Source of the DNA: an uncultured Verrucomicrobia subdivision 3 bacterium
Lineage (GTDB): Bacteria > Verrucomicrobiota > Verrucomicrobiia > Limisphaerales > UBA11358
NCBI GenBank assembly: GCA_903917705.1
Contig: CAIXBQ010000131.1
Span: 1-64,000 of the forward strand
Length of the DNA stretch: 64,000 nt
Direction: 5' to 3'
Shown: positions 26,867-36,006 of the stretch, in pieces
Position numbering within the stretch: the stretch's first letter is position 1
Layout of the letters: each line of letters opens with the position of its first letter
Made by a program: the position numbers and the translations under genes
Notes under the pieces: model-generated
Seen by the model: the letters and a program-made list of their open reading frames with translations, nothing else
Databases searched by the model: none
What the model was told of the DNA's origin: nothing

Positions 26867-28147
26867 CTATCGCATTTCGAGGCTGGCCCGGTAGCCGTGC
26901 AGGGTTGCCTCGGTAAACCGCTGCCACGAAAAGAGCTTGCAGCGTTGCAATGATTTTTGCCGGAGTTCAACGCGCAGAGTTTCCTGCCGGGAAACTTGCA
27001 GCAGCGCCTGACACCAGGCGTCCGTCTCCGTGGGCGGCAACAGAATGCCCGCATCGCCGACGACTTCGGGAATGGAGGTGGTGTTGGAGGCGATGACCGG
27101 GGTGCCGCACTGCATCGCTTCCAGCGGCGGGATGCCAAAACCCTCGGCGAGCGACGGAAACAAAAAGGCCGTCGCACCACTGTAAAGCGCCGCGAGATTT
27201 TCGTCTGGTATAAAACCCGTGACCACGATCCGCGATCGGGCGCGCGGAAATTGTCCCAAGGCGGCGACCACGGCGGGGTTTCTGCCGGGATTCGGGCCGA
27301 CGATGACAAGATTCGCATCCGTCAGTTCACCGGATTCAACCAGTGCGCCAAAGCAATGGATCAGGTGGGGAAAGTTTTTATGCGGGTCATGTGCGGAAAG
27401 CGAGAGAAAATACGGGCCGTCGGGGATTTTGAATTGCGCGCGGACGGCGGCGATTTTTTCGAAGTCATTGACTGGATGGAAAACTTTTTCATCCGCCGCC
27501 AGCGGCGTTACAAACACATGTTCGGGCCGGATGCGGGAAAGATTCAGGGCGTCGTTGCGGGTCGTTTCCGAGACGCAGAAGGCAAAATTGTCCGGCGTCA
27601 GACAGGCGAGCACGTCGTCCACGAAGGGTTTGATCCCGGGGGGGAAATAGCCGGGGTTTTTCAACGGTATGAAATCGTGCAGCGTGATGAATTTCCGCAG
27701 GCCCGCCTGCGCCTTCACCGCCGGTGGGAACGGCGTGTGCGGCGAATGAAAAATATCAGCGTTGCCCAGCATGGCCGGGGTCAGTCTGAATTCGCCACGG
27801 GTGCAGTTGCGGGCGGCTTCCGCCAGAACTTTCCGAGCGGCGCGGGCGGGTAGGCTGCGGTTGTCGAGGTTGCGATGGACGGTTCGGGACAACCGGCGGC
27901 CAAGCCGGCTGGCGCGGAGTTGCGCGGGGCTGAACCGCAGCTTTTCCGTTGGTGCGATGCCTTTGCCGGCCAGAAAATCAAAAGCCCCGGCAAGGTGTGA
28001 GGTGGCAACGAAGGAAAGTTCACACTGGCCCGATTCGACGAGGCCGTCGAAGAGGTGGCTGGCGACGCGTTGGGCGCCGCGGCGGGCGGACTGATCGTCG
28101 TGGCTGTGGCCGAGAAACGCAATGTCCAGAATGACTTTGGGTTTCAT
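26867..28147 (-). CDS. GT4 family glycosyltransferase
   Basis: 426 aa. The start is ATG 28147 (MKPKVILDIAFLGHS), preferred to the TTG six codons upstream. GT4 signatures: YFLSLSAHDPHKNFPHLIHCF, ATAFLFPSLAEGFGIPPLEAMQCGTPVIASNTTSIPEV. The N-terminal GAQRVASHL loop fits the acceptor domain. The HDPHKN and SIPEV patterns are common in mannosyl/rhamnosyl transferases such as MtfB/WbaZ-like proteins. Donor unknown. Confidence 0.93.
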   Translation of the reverse strand: MKPKVILDIAFLGHSHDDQSARRGAQRVASHLFDGLVESGQCELSFVATSHLAGAFDFLAGKGIAPTEKLRFSPAQLRASRLGRRLSRTVHRNLDNRSLPARAARKVLAEAARNCTRGEFRLTPAMLGNADIFHSPHTPFPPAVKAQAGLRKFITLHDFIPLKNPGYFPPGIKPFVDDVLACLTPDNFAFCVSETTRNDALNLSRIRPEHVFVTPLAADEKVFHPVNDFEKIAAVRAQFKIPDGPYFLSLSAHDPHKNFPHLIHCFGALVESGELTDANLVIVGPNPGRNPAVVAALGQFPRARSRIVVTGFIPDENLAALYSGATAFLFPSLAEGFGIPPLEAMQCGTPVIASNTTSIPEVVGDAGILLPPTETDAWCQALLQVSRQETLRVELRQKSLQRCKLFSWQRFTEATLHGYRASLEMR

Positions 28148-28258
28148 GTTCGGAAGGACCGGCAACGGGTATTAACGGCGTTGAATGGGAACGATAAGAG
28201 TCCGGGGGCGAGCAGCCCAACCGGTCGGCTGGTCGGAGAAATTCGGTTGGTTTGCATT

Positions 28259-28816
28259 TCAAGAGGTTGGGGCGTATTCAAACACAAATAGGTTGTTCAA
28301 TCCAAATTGAAATGTCCGGTGGCAAACCAGCTGGAAGTGCGGCGGGCAAAATATCTTCGAAGTCTGTCGCACTTCGTATCCGTGGTGTTCCTCCAGTGAC
28401 ATGCCGTGGATGAGCCGGAGTTTCAGGAGGATGGCGAGGATCCGGTCCACGCCCGGCGAGGGGACGGTGATGATGACCCGGCCGCCCGGCTTGAGAAAAC
28501 GGCGGCAGCCTTCGGCCAGCGATGCGCCGGCTGCGGCTGGAAAATGTTCGAGCACCGCCAGCATGGTCACGGCGTCAAAAGGTTCCGCGTCCGGCATGTC
28601 CTGCGGGAAAAATCCGGGCAGCAATTTAAAGTTTCCGCCATCCACCATCTGGCGCAGAGTTGGATCAATGCCCAGCCCGCCCGCGCCGAGAAAGTCCACG
28701 GTATGGAACAGCGCGCCGTCGTCGCTGCCGATATCCAGCACCCGCGCGCCCGGCTGTAAAAACGGCCGGGCCTGGGCGATGCGCCGGCGTTGCAGAAAAT
28801 GATCAAGCCAGGTCAT
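28259..28816 (-). CDS. SAM-dependent methyltransferase
   Basis: 185 aa, small class I methyltransferase. Motif I: VLDIGSDDGALFHTV; acidic loop GIDPTL; DAVTMLAVLEHFP and LKPGGRVIITVPSP are motifs II and III. The start overlaps the GT2 stop by 4 bases (ATGA), so it is translated with the polyprenyl-type GT2. Likely modifies a sugar or lipid intermediate. Confidence 0.88.
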   Translation of the reverse strand: MTWLDHFLQRRRIAQARPFLQPGARVLDIGSDDGALFHTVDFLGAGGLGIDPTLRQMVDGGNFKLLPGFFPQDMPDAEPFDAVTMLAVLEHFPAAAGASLAEGCRRFLKPGGRVIITVPSPGVDRILAILLKLRLIHGMSLEEHHGYEVRQTSKIFCPPHFQLVCHRTFQFGLNNLFVFEYAPTS

Positions 28817-29979
28817 CGGATCGATTTAATGGTTTTCATCCCCAGCACGCTCAGAAAAAAACAGGAGAAGATGCTTTGCACGCCCAGCAGGATGAGCGTG
28901 GCTGCCGGAATGATCCGCCGTAGATTTTCCTCCATCGATGGCAGCGGCCCGAACTGCGCCTGTTTCCACAGCCACACCGAGCGCAGTAGCAAGCCCAACC
29001 CCGCCGCCAGCACCAGCAGGCTGACGGCGATGCCTTTTTCCAGGGTGAAAAAATCAAACAGGCGGTTGAACTTGGGATCTTCCGGCAGCAGCCCCTCCGC
29101 CATCGCAAACACTTTTGTGTAAAAGGCAAAGGCCGTCAGCTGAAAGCCCACGACGGCCGCCAGGCATGCCATCATTAGTGTGCCGACATCCAACACCACC
29201 CCGCCGATTTTGAGGCTATCCACGGCCAGCACCGCCGCCATCACGACCCCCAGCGCTGACAGCAGCAGGCCCGGCATCAGAAACAGCCAGCGGGGCGAAT
29301 ATAGCAGCATAAACCGCAGATGCCGCCAGCCGTCGCGCCACGGCTTCAAATGCGGCGGCCGGGAGCGGCCATCCGGGTGCAAAGTGATAGGTACCTCGGA
29401 GATTTTCAACTGCTTTAACCTGGCCTTGATGACCATTTCCGAGGCGAATTCCATGCCGGTGGTTTGCAGCTCCATTTTCTCGTATGCTGTTCGGGTGAAC
29501 CCGCGTAGGCCGCAGTGAAAATCGTGCGCGGGGCATTTGAAAAACAGCCGGCCGATGAACGACAGGATGGGATTGCCCAGCCAGTGGTTTTTCCAGGGCA
29601 TGGCGCCGGGCATGATGGTGCCGCCTCCGACGGGCAGGCGGCAGCCCATGACCAGATCGTCGCCGGCCTGGAATCTTTTCACGAATCGGTCCGCCTCCGA
29701 AAAATCATAGCTGTCGTCCGCGTCGCCCATGATGATCCACTGGCCGCGTGCGGCGCGGACGCCGCCGCGCAGGGCATGGCCGTAGCCCTTTTCGGTTATG
29801 GCCACGACGCGGGCGCCGAGTTTTTCAGCAATGGCCGGCGAGCCGTCCGTGCTGCCATTGTCGGCGATGAGGATTTCGCCGGTAACGCCGGCGCGCTGCA
29901 GGCCGACTTTGGCTTTTTCGATGCAGCGGGCAATGGTCTCCGCCTCGTTCAGGCAAGGCATCAAAATCGTGAGTTCCAT
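28813..29979 (-). CDS. GT2 membrane glycosyltransferase (DPM synthase-like)
   Basis: 388 aa. The start is ATG 29979 (MELTILMPCLNEAETIARCIEKA). GT2 motifs: IADNGSTDGSPAIAEKLGA, YGHALRGGVRAARGQWIIMGDADDSYDF (DAD site), HDFHCGLRGF. Four C-terminal hydrophobic segments follow from about residue 230. This is the dolichol-P-mannose synthase-like architecture that makes polyprenyl-P-sugar. It is coupled to the small methyltransferase and is divergent from the FkbM-like gene. Confidence 0.92.
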   Translation of the reverse strand: MELTILMPCLNEAETIARCIEKAKVGLQRAGVTGEILIADNGSTDGSPAIAEKLGARVVAITEKGYGHALRGGVRAARGQWIIMGDADDSYDFSEADRFVKRFQAGDDLVMGCRLPVGGGTIMPGAMPWKNHWLGNPILSFIGRLFFKCPAHDFHCGLRGFTRTAYEKMELQTTGMEFASEMVIKARLKQLKISEVPITLHPDGRSRPPHLKPWRDGWRHLRFMLLYSPRWLFLMPGLLLSALGVVMAAVLAVDSLKIGGVVLDVGTLMMACLAAVVGFQLTAFAFYTKVFAMAEGLLPEDPKFNRLFDFFTLEKGIAVSLLVLAAGLGLLLRSVWLWKQAQFGPLPSMEENLRRIIPAATLILLGVQSIFSCFFLSVLGMKTIKSIR

Positions 29980-30122
29980 GCGGGACAAAAGTTTGTTTCA
30001 GTTCTGCCGGACTGGCGAGCGTAAATTTCAGCGGTCAGGGGCGATGGGACTGGCCCCCAGACCTGTCGCATGATTTTCAGCGTTCCCAATGATTTGAATT
30101 GTGGCAGAATTTCAAAAATTCA

Positions 30123-31034
30123 ATGATGGAACAAACCAGCCAGGCTTGGAATATGAACGAGAATGTTGATTTGTCGCTGCAAGACATCGGTTTCTACTCG
30201 AAGCTTGATGGTAACGTGGTCACTGCCGCCGCCATCGAGAAAATCCTGGACCGGCTGCCAAGCCGCGACCGGTGGTGTGTTGAATTCGGCGCTTGGGACG
30301 GGCTGGTCGGCTCGACTACGCGCGACTTGATTTTGAATCGCGGGTATTCGGCAGTTTTGATCGAAGGCAGCCGGGAAAGGTTTGCTGACCTGGAAAGAAA
30401 TTACGCCGGCCGGCCCGAAGTCTTCACCCTGAACCGGTTTGTTGGCTTTACAGCGGACAACGGGCTGGATGCGCTTTTGTCCGGAACCCCGATCCCGCAG
30501 CAATTTGATTTTCTGACGGTGGATATCGACGGCAACGACTATCACGTGTGGAATGCCATCTGCAAATACCGGCCCAAAGTGGTGATGATCGAATTCAATC
30601 CAACCATTCCAGCGGAGGTTCATTTTGTCCAACCGGCCGATCCCGCGCTGAATCTGGGGAACAGTCTGGCAGCCCTGGTTGAACTTGGGAAAAAGAAAAT
30701 GTATGAGCTGGTTGCCGTCATCGGCGTAAACGCATTTTTTGTGGCCCAGGACCTTTTTCCGGGCTTCGCTGTTACGGATAACCGGATTGCTGCCTTATGG
30801 ACCAATCGCGATTGTGTGACGTATTTTTTCACCGGCTATACCGGCCAGGTCTTTCTTCGTGGTTGCCGCAAGCTGCCATGGCACGACGACATTCCCCTGC
30901 GTGAGAACGACGTGCAAGTGCTGCCGGCATTTTTACGGAAGTATCCTCACACCCGGAAAAATCGTTTGTTTTACACTGCTCTGACAAACCCTTTCGAGCT
31001 GGTGAAAAAAATATTCAGACGGCTGGGGCGTTAA
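30123..31034 (+). CDS. FkbM-like methyltransferase (tentative)
   Basis: 303 aa from ATG 30123. The core WCVEFGAWDGLVGSTTRDLI resembles SAM motif I, VLIEGSRERFADLERNY gives an acidic second strand, and FDFLTVDIDGNDYHVWNAI the D-x-D/N pattern of FkbM-type methyltransferases. No membrane segments. FkbM enzymes O-methylate sugars, which fits the polysaccharide context, but the glycine loop is degenerate and activity is not assured. Confidence 0.65.
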   Translation: MMEQTSQAWNMNENVDLSLQDIGFYSKLDGNVVTAAAIEKILDRLPSRDRWCVEFGAWDGLVGSTTRDLILNRGYSAVLIEGSRERFADLERNYAGRPEVFTLNRFVGFTADNGLDALLSGTPIPQQFDFLTVDIDGNDYHVWNAICKYRPKVVMIEFNPTIPAEVHFVQPADPALNLGNSLAALVELGKKKMYELVAVIGVNAFFVAQDLFPGFAVTDNRIAALWTNRDCVTYFFTGYTGQVFLRGCRKLPWHDDIPLRENDVQVLPAFLRKYPHTRKNRLFYTALTNPFELVKKIFRRLGR

Positions 31035-31064
31035 TAAAACCGGCATACCATCACCATTCCTGCC

Positions 31065-31982
31065 ATGAAACGCGCCCTCATCGCCACCCTGTTTAACGAG
31101 GCGGACAATGTCTTGCGCTGGTGGGGCTGCATCCAGGCGCAAAAGGTTGTGCCGGATGAAATCGTCATTGTGGACGGCGGTTCCCGGGACGGGACCTGGG
31201 AACAATTGCAGTTGCTGGCCGCCGCTAGCAGGATATCCGTGAGGCTGGAGCAGCGCCGCTGCAACATTGCCGGTGGCCGTAACCGTGCGGTCGAACTGAC
31301 CGGTGCGGAAATCATCGCCTGCACGGACGCGGGCAGCTTTCTGGATCCCGGATGGTTCGGTGAAATTACCCGGCCCCTGCTGGAAAACCCACAGGTGGAC
31401 GTGGTTGCCGGGCGCTCGGTGAACCGGTTTGAAAACGAATTCCAAAAATATCTGGAACTCTTTGAAGGCCAGCCCGCCGAGCCGCGCACCACGGACGAAA
31501 TCTATCCCTCTTCGCGCAATGTCGCGTTCCGGCGGCAGGCTTGGGCGGACGTGGGTGGCTATCCCGAATGGCTCACGCTGACTGCCGAGGATGCGCTTTT
31601 TAATTTCGGGTTGCACCAGATCGGTAAACGGTTTTTTTACAGCCCGACCGCCGTTGTGAGCTGGCCCGTGCGGGACACGGCGGCGGGCTATTTCAAGATG
31701 CTTTATGGCTATGGCTACGGCGCGGCGGAGGCGCAATTGTATGCGCCATATTTCCGGCGGCGGACGGTCATCGCCGCTTGTCCGCCGGTGCTGCTGCTAT
31801 CGCGTTGGCGCTGGCGGCATTTCGGTTTCCGTTACCAGAAAAACTTGGCGAGCGCGCGCGGCTGGCTGGCCGGGTTGGTGCGCGGCCACCATCCGCCGCC
31901 GGGCTGGAAGCGGTTGAACGGTGTGCTGCTAAGCCCGCCGGCGCAAAATTATATACAAAAACAACCCCCCCGCCTCGGATGA
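31065..31982 (+). CDS. GT2 family glycosyltransferase
   Basis: 305 aa. MKRALIATLFNEADNVLRWW, IVDGGSRDGTWEQ, CNIAGGRNRAVE and IIACTDAGSFLDPGW (DxG form of the metal motif) mark the GT-A domain, followed by SSRNVAFRRQAWADVGGYPEW. The C-terminal region is hydrophobic and basic. Its stop overlaps the next GT4 start by 4 bases (ATGA), indicating an operon with sequential sugar transfers. Confidence 0.9.
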   Translation: MKRALIATLFNEADNVLRWWGCIQAQKVVPDEIVIVDGGSRDGTWEQLQLLAAASRISVRLEQRRCNIAGGRNRAVELTGAEIIACTDAGSFLDPGWFGEITRPLLENPQVDVVAGRSVNRFENEFQKYLELFEGQPAEPRTTDEIYPSSRNVAFRRQAWADVGGYPEWLTLTAEDALFNFGLHQIGKRFFYSPTAVVSWPVRDTAAGYFKMLYGYGYGAAEAQLYAPYFRRRTVIAACPPVLLLSRWRWRHFGFRYQKNLASARGWLAGLVRGHHPPPGWKRLNGVLLSPPAQNYIQKQPPRLG

Positions 31983-33124
31983 AAATCGCGCTGCTCATCA
32001 CCGACAACCGCGAGCCGTCCAAACAACACGGCCTGGCTGAGCCCATTTTCGGGGCTGCGCCGGCGGCATTGCTGCAAGGGTTCGCGGCGCTGCCGGAAAT
32101 CGAGGTTCACGTCGTCTCCTGTCTTCGGCAGCCGGTGCGCTCGCCGGAAAAACTTGCGCCAAACATTTTTTATCACAGCGTCGTCGTCCCCAAGTTCGGC
32201 TGGATGCGCACGGGGTATCAGGGGTGCATCCGCGCCACGCGCCGGAAGCTCCGCGAAATTCAGCCGGACATCGTGCATGGCCAGGGGACGGAATTGAACT
32301 GCGGCATCAGCGCGGTTTTCTCCGGTTGCCCCAATGTGCTGACCATCCACGGCAACATGCGGTCGGTGGCAAAATATTATGCCGCGCGTCCCGGCAGTTT
32401 TCTTTGGCTGGCGGCCCGGCTGGAAGCCTTCACGTTGCGCCGGACCGGCGGCGTTTTTTGCAATTCAGCTTACACGGAGGAGTTGGTGTCGCCGCTGGCG
32501 AAAAAAACATGGCGGGTGCCGAACGCCTTGAGGATGGAGTTTTTTGCCCCGCTGGCGGGCCGGGAAAAATCCGCCGTGCCCGTGCTGTTGAACGTCGGGG
32601 TGGTCCAGCCCTATAAACGGCAGCTGGAACTGCTGGCCGTGGCGCGCAACCTGCAACGGCGCGGCTTGAAATTTGAAATGCAATTCGCCGGCGACCGGAT
32701 GCTGCATACGGCCTACGGTGCGGAGTTTGACCGGCAGCTGGCGGCGGCGCCGGCCGGGTGCGCGCGGCATCTGGGTGAGCAGTCCACGGCGCAACTCTTG
32801 GCGGCAATGGATGCGGGCCGGGCGCTGGTGCATTTCTCGGCGGAGGAGTCGTTCGGACTCGTCGTTGCTGAGGCCCTGGCGCGGAACCTGAAATTTTTCG
32901 GCGCGGCCACGGGCGGCGTGGTGGATATCGCCAGCGGCGTGGATGGTGCGGAGCTGTTTTCGGGCGGGGATTTCGCCGCCCTGGAAAACAGCCTGGCGCG
33001 GTGGTTGACGGCGGGCGGCCCGCCGCCGCGGAATGCCGCGCAAACGATGCGTCAGCGCTATCATCCCGAAATCGTTGCGCGGCAGCACCTGGGGGTTTAC
33101 CGGGAAATTTTGAAGGCGGGTTGA
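31979..33124 (+). CDS. GT4 family glycosyltransferase
   Basis: 381 aa. The start is ATG 31979 (MKIALLITDNREPSKQHG), inside the previous stop; the longer listed ORF is out of frame with the upstream gene. C-terminal GT4 features: VLLNVGVVQPYKRQLELLAVA, then ALVHFSAEESFGLVVAEALARNLKFFGAATGG with the E-x7-E pattern. It converges with the methyltransferase gene with a single base between the two stop codons. Confidence 0.9.
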   Translation: MKIALLITDNREPSKQHGLAEPIFGAAPAALLQGFAALPEIEVHVVSCLRQPVRSPEKLAPNIFYHSVVVPKFGWMRTGYQGCIRATRRKLREIQPDIVHGQGTELNCGISAVFSGCPNVLTIHGNMRSVAKYYAARPGSFLWLAARLEAFTLRRTGGVFCNSAYTEELVSPLAKKTWRVPNALRMEFFAPLAGREKSAVPVLLNVGVVQPYKRQLELLAVARNLQRRGLKFEMQFAGDRMLHTAYGAEFDRQLAAAPAGCARHLGEQSTAQLLAAMDAGRALVHFSAEESFGLVVAEALARNLKFFGAATGGVVDIASGVDGAELFSGGDFAALENSLARWLTAGGPPPRNAAQTMRQRYHPEIVARQHLGVYREILKAG

Positions 33125-33125
33125 T

Positions 33126-33905
33126 TTAATTTTTCCGCACTGCGACAGCGAACAGGGAACTTCCCGTTTTCAGGCTCCCTTGGGCGGCCCGTCCATGTTC
33201 GAAGGCATAGGCCGCTGACATCAGAACGGGCACCGGCCAGGGCGGCAATTTCAAATAATCAGCGTAGGTTTTTTGGGGCCCCATGGCGGACTCCGGCCGG
33301 TTTCTCATGCGGCGGAGAACGGGCACCATCCACGCGCCCCACCAGAAAATCTCCCGAATTTCCAAGCCGGTGTCCGCAAAGGCGGCGCGCAGGGTTTCGG
33401 GTAGATAACGTCGGCGGTGGCCTTGAATCGCATCAAAGTCCGAAAACAGCTCCGGCAGGGCGGGCACGCTGATGATTGCCACGCCGGCGGGTTTGAGCAA
33501 CTTCGCCATGCTCGAAACCGCGCCGTGATCGTCATCCAGATGTTCGATGACATCCAGAGCCAGCAGTGCATCAAATAGCGCATGGTTAGCCGGCAGCGGC
33601 TGGTTTAAATCCATTTCCACCAGGCTACGGCCGGGGTGGTCAATCATTTCCAATATCCGCCGGGAGATGTCGAAGCCCGTGGTGCTGTAGCCGGATTTTT
33701 CCAGCGCGTCCAGATTCGTGCCCCAACCGCAGCCGACATCCGCCACCGCCGCCGGGACGGTGACGCCGTGCTTTTGGAGGGTGGTTAATGCCAGTCGGGC
33801 GCGCGCCCGCCACCAGGGATGGCGGCGGACTTTTTCCAGCGTTTCTGCCAGAAATGATTCGGGCATGTTTGCGTCGGCCACGCCGTGGGACCAGATGGAA
33901 ATCAT
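33126..33905 (-). CDS. SAM-dependent methyltransferase, class I
   Basis: 259 aa. VADVGCGWGTNLDALEKSG is motif I, GFDISRR the acidic loop, DALLALDVIEHLDDDHG and LKPAGVAIISVPALPEL motifs II and III, then HRRRY. It is closely similar in layout and motifs to the methyltransferase at 22.1 kb. It starts in an ATGA overlap with the preceding GT2, repeating the GT2-methyltransferase pairing. Substrate unknown. Confidence 0.9.
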   Translation of the reverse strand: MISIWSHGVADANMPESFLAETLEKVRRHPWWRARARLALTTLQKHGVTVPAAVADVGCGWGTNLDALEKSGYSTTGFDISRRILEMIDHPGRSLVEMDLNQPLPANHALFDALLALDVIEHLDDDHGAVSSMAKLLKPAGVAIISVPALPELFSDFDAIQGHRRRYLPETLRAAFADTGLEIREIFWWGAWMVPVLRRMRNRPESAMGPQKTYADYLKLPPWPVPVLMSAAYAFEHGRAAQGSLKTGSSLFAVAVRKN

Positions 33906-34879
33906 CGCGGGCGGGAGTGATCGGGGTGATCGCGCTCAATCCCCAGAGTTTCGCGGATGATCCAACGCGGACGCAGTTTCACCTCGTTGTAGATTCGCCC
34001 GATGAATTCGCCCATGACGCCGAGGATGAGAAATTGTATTCCGCCCATGAACAAAATAAGGCAGACGATGGAAGTCCAGCCCGGCACTTCCGAGGGATAA
34101 TGACCCAATAGATGAAAATTAAAAATCTTCCACAGTATCACTATCACCGAGGCGCCGATCGAAACGGCCAGGCTTGCAAAACCCAGGTAGGTTGCCAGCC
34201 GCAGGGGAAATGCGGAGAAGGCAAAAACGCCGTCCATCGCCAGGCGCACCAGTTTGCGAAAGGGATATTTGGTGTCGCCGGCGGCCCGGGCATCGCGGTT
34301 ATATTCGAGTCCGATTTGCCGGAAACCGCTCCAGGCGCGGAGGCCGCGCACGAACACATTGCGTTCCGGCATGTCCCGCAGCACCGCCACCACGCATTGG
34401 CGCATCAGGCAGAAGTCACCCGAGTTCAAGGGGATTTCGATTTCGGCGATGAACTTGAGCAGCCGGTAAAACGCGGCATAGCAGGCGCGTTTGAAAAGAT
34501 TTTCTTTGCGCTGCCGCCGCACGGCATAAACCACATCATAACCTTCGTCGAGCTTGGTCAGACAAGCGGTGATAAATTCCGGCGGGTCTTGCAAATCCGC
34601 GTCCATTACCGCGACGTAATCGCCGTAAGCATGGGAAAGCCCGGCGAACACCGCTGTCTGGTGGCCGAAATTGCGGGCAAAGGACAGGCAGCGCCAGCGG
34701 CTATCCTTTTGATATTGCGACTTGAGCAAATCCCAGGTGCGGTCGCGGGAGCCGTCATCCACGCAGATGATTTCGTAGTCCATGCCCCACGTTGCGGCGA
34801 CCGCCCCAAGCCGCTCGAAGAGCTGGGGCAGCACGTCCTGCTCATTGTAGCACGGCACGATGACGGAAATTTTTGACAT
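33902..34879 (-). CDS. GT2 polyprenyl-phosphate glycosyltransferase (GtrB/ArnC-like)
   Basis: 325 aa. ISVIVPCYNEQDVLPQLFERL, CVDDGSRDRTWDLL, RNFGHQTAVFAGLSHA, AVMDADLQDPPEFI and SGDFCLMRQ are the canonical GtrB/ArnC/DPMS motifs. Two C-terminal membrane helices follow at about 225-250 and 265-290. Its product would feed a GT39-type transferase such as the gene at 36.0-37.5 kb. It is the paralogue of the 21.1 kb gene. Confidence 0.94.
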   Translation of the reverse strand: MSKISVIVPCYNEQDVLPQLFERLGAVAATWGMDYEIICVDDGSRDRTWDLLKSQYQKDSRWRCLSFARNFGHQTAVFAGLSHAYGDYVAVMDADLQDPPEFITACLTKLDEGYDVVYAVRRQRKENLFKRACYAAFYRLLKFIAEIEIPLNSGDFCLMRQCVVAVLRDMPERNVFVRGLRAWSGFRQIGLEYNRDARAAGDTKYPFRKLVRLAMDGVFAFSAFPLRLATYLGFASLAVSIGASVIVILWKIFNFHLLGHYPSEVPGWTSIVCLILFMGGIQFLILGVMGEFIGRIYNEVKLRPRWIIRETLGIERDHPDHSRPR

Positions 34880-34939
34880 GGCGTCTCTGGGCGGAGTTAA
34901 ATAACAACTCGCGGTTTTGGCGCAAGTGAAAAGGCGGCC

Positions 34940-35956
34940 TCAATCCGCGCCGCGTGACAGGACTTGGCGGTAAATATCCTGCACCTGCCGGGCGACCCCG
35001 CTCCAGCTGTGCAGCTTGATGGTCGGGGCGGAAAGACCGGGCGCATCCGCATAAAACTGTTTCAACCGGGCGACATTCTCGGCGCTATAGCCAATGGTTT
35101 TGAAGTAGCGCACCTGTTTGCCGAAGCATTCGCGCGACCAGGGTTGATCCTGCACCAGTAGCGGCAGTCCGCAGGCGATGGCTTCGTGGGCGGAGAGGGA
35201 CCAGTTTTCGTAGGTGCTCATTAGCACGAAACCCTTTGCCGATTGAAGCAGGGCAATGATTTCGTCCTCGCTTTGGAGATGAGGTTGGTATTTGACCCAG
35301 CGGTGGTCAATGAGTTCTTTGAAACGCAGCCAGTAAGAGTCGTCGGGATGGTAGGGTTTGCCGACAAAGAGGATCGGCACCTCGGCGGCGCGGGCCAGTC
35401 GCGCCAGTTCGACCGAGCTTTTTACGGGGTAAATGGTGCCGGTGTAGATGAGATGCGGGGCTTCGCGGCGACCGGCGCCGGCTTGGAGGAACTTATCCGG
35501 AATACCAAGCGGGACGACGGAAATGCGTTCCGGCGGGACGCGATAGACTGTTTCCAGCACATATTTTTCACGTTCTAAACCGACGATGTTGTGGGTGGCG
35601 TTGTTGTAGGCGCACCAGTTCAATTGATTTTTCACCTGCCGGGCGACGGGTGTTTTCAAGGCTGCTTGGATTAGCCAGCCCTGACGAGTCAGCCGGGCGT
35701 TGGAGCGGTTGCAGGTTTCAGAAAAAAGGTTGGTCATCACTACCGGCTTGCCGGCGGTGCGGGCGAGCTTTAAGTACGAGTTGCTGGCGGTGCCAAAATA
35801 GTGGATCAGATCACCGCGCTGCGTCTGATCCCACCAGCGCAAAAATTCCACCTCCACGCCGGCGGACTCCAGGCCGGCCTTGGTTTGCTCAATTTGAATC
35901 TGGGCACCGCCGTGGGCCAGCAGCACCGGCACCGGGCAGTCAAAAAGCACTTTCAC
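34940..35956 (-). CDS. GT4 family glycosyltransferase
   Basis: 338 aa from GTG 35956 (VKVLFDCPVPVLLAHGGAQIQIEQ), which starts at the first beta strand; a TTG at 35998 would add 14 Gly/Ala-rich residues. The HGGAQIQIEQTKAGLE acceptor loop and HLIYTGTIYPVKSSVELARLA mark a GT-B enzyme. The C-terminal signature is weaker: GFVLMSTYENWSLSAHEAIACGLPLLVQD. It lies between a GT2 and a GT39-like gene on the same strand. Confidence 0.85.
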   Translation of the reverse strand: MKVLFDCPVPVLLAHGGAQIQIEQTKAGLESAGVEVEFLRWWDQTQRGDLIHYFGTASNSYLKLARTAGKPVVMTNLFSETCNRSNARLTRQGWLIQAALKTPVARQVKNQLNWCAYNNATHNIVGLEREKYVLETVYRVPPERISVVPLGIPDKFLQAGAGRREAPHLIYTGTIYPVKSSVELARLARAAEVPILFVGKPYHPDDSYWLRFKELIDHRWVKYQPHLQSEDEIIALLQSAKGFVLMSTYENWSLSAHEAIACGLPLLVQDQPWSRECFGKQVRYFKTIGYSAENVARLKQFYADAPGLSAPTIKLHSWSGVARQVQDIYRQVLSRGAD

Positions 35957-36006
35957 GCGGAGAAATGTGCCGTCCGCCGCCCCGCCCGGCAACGACAACC
36001 TTTCAT

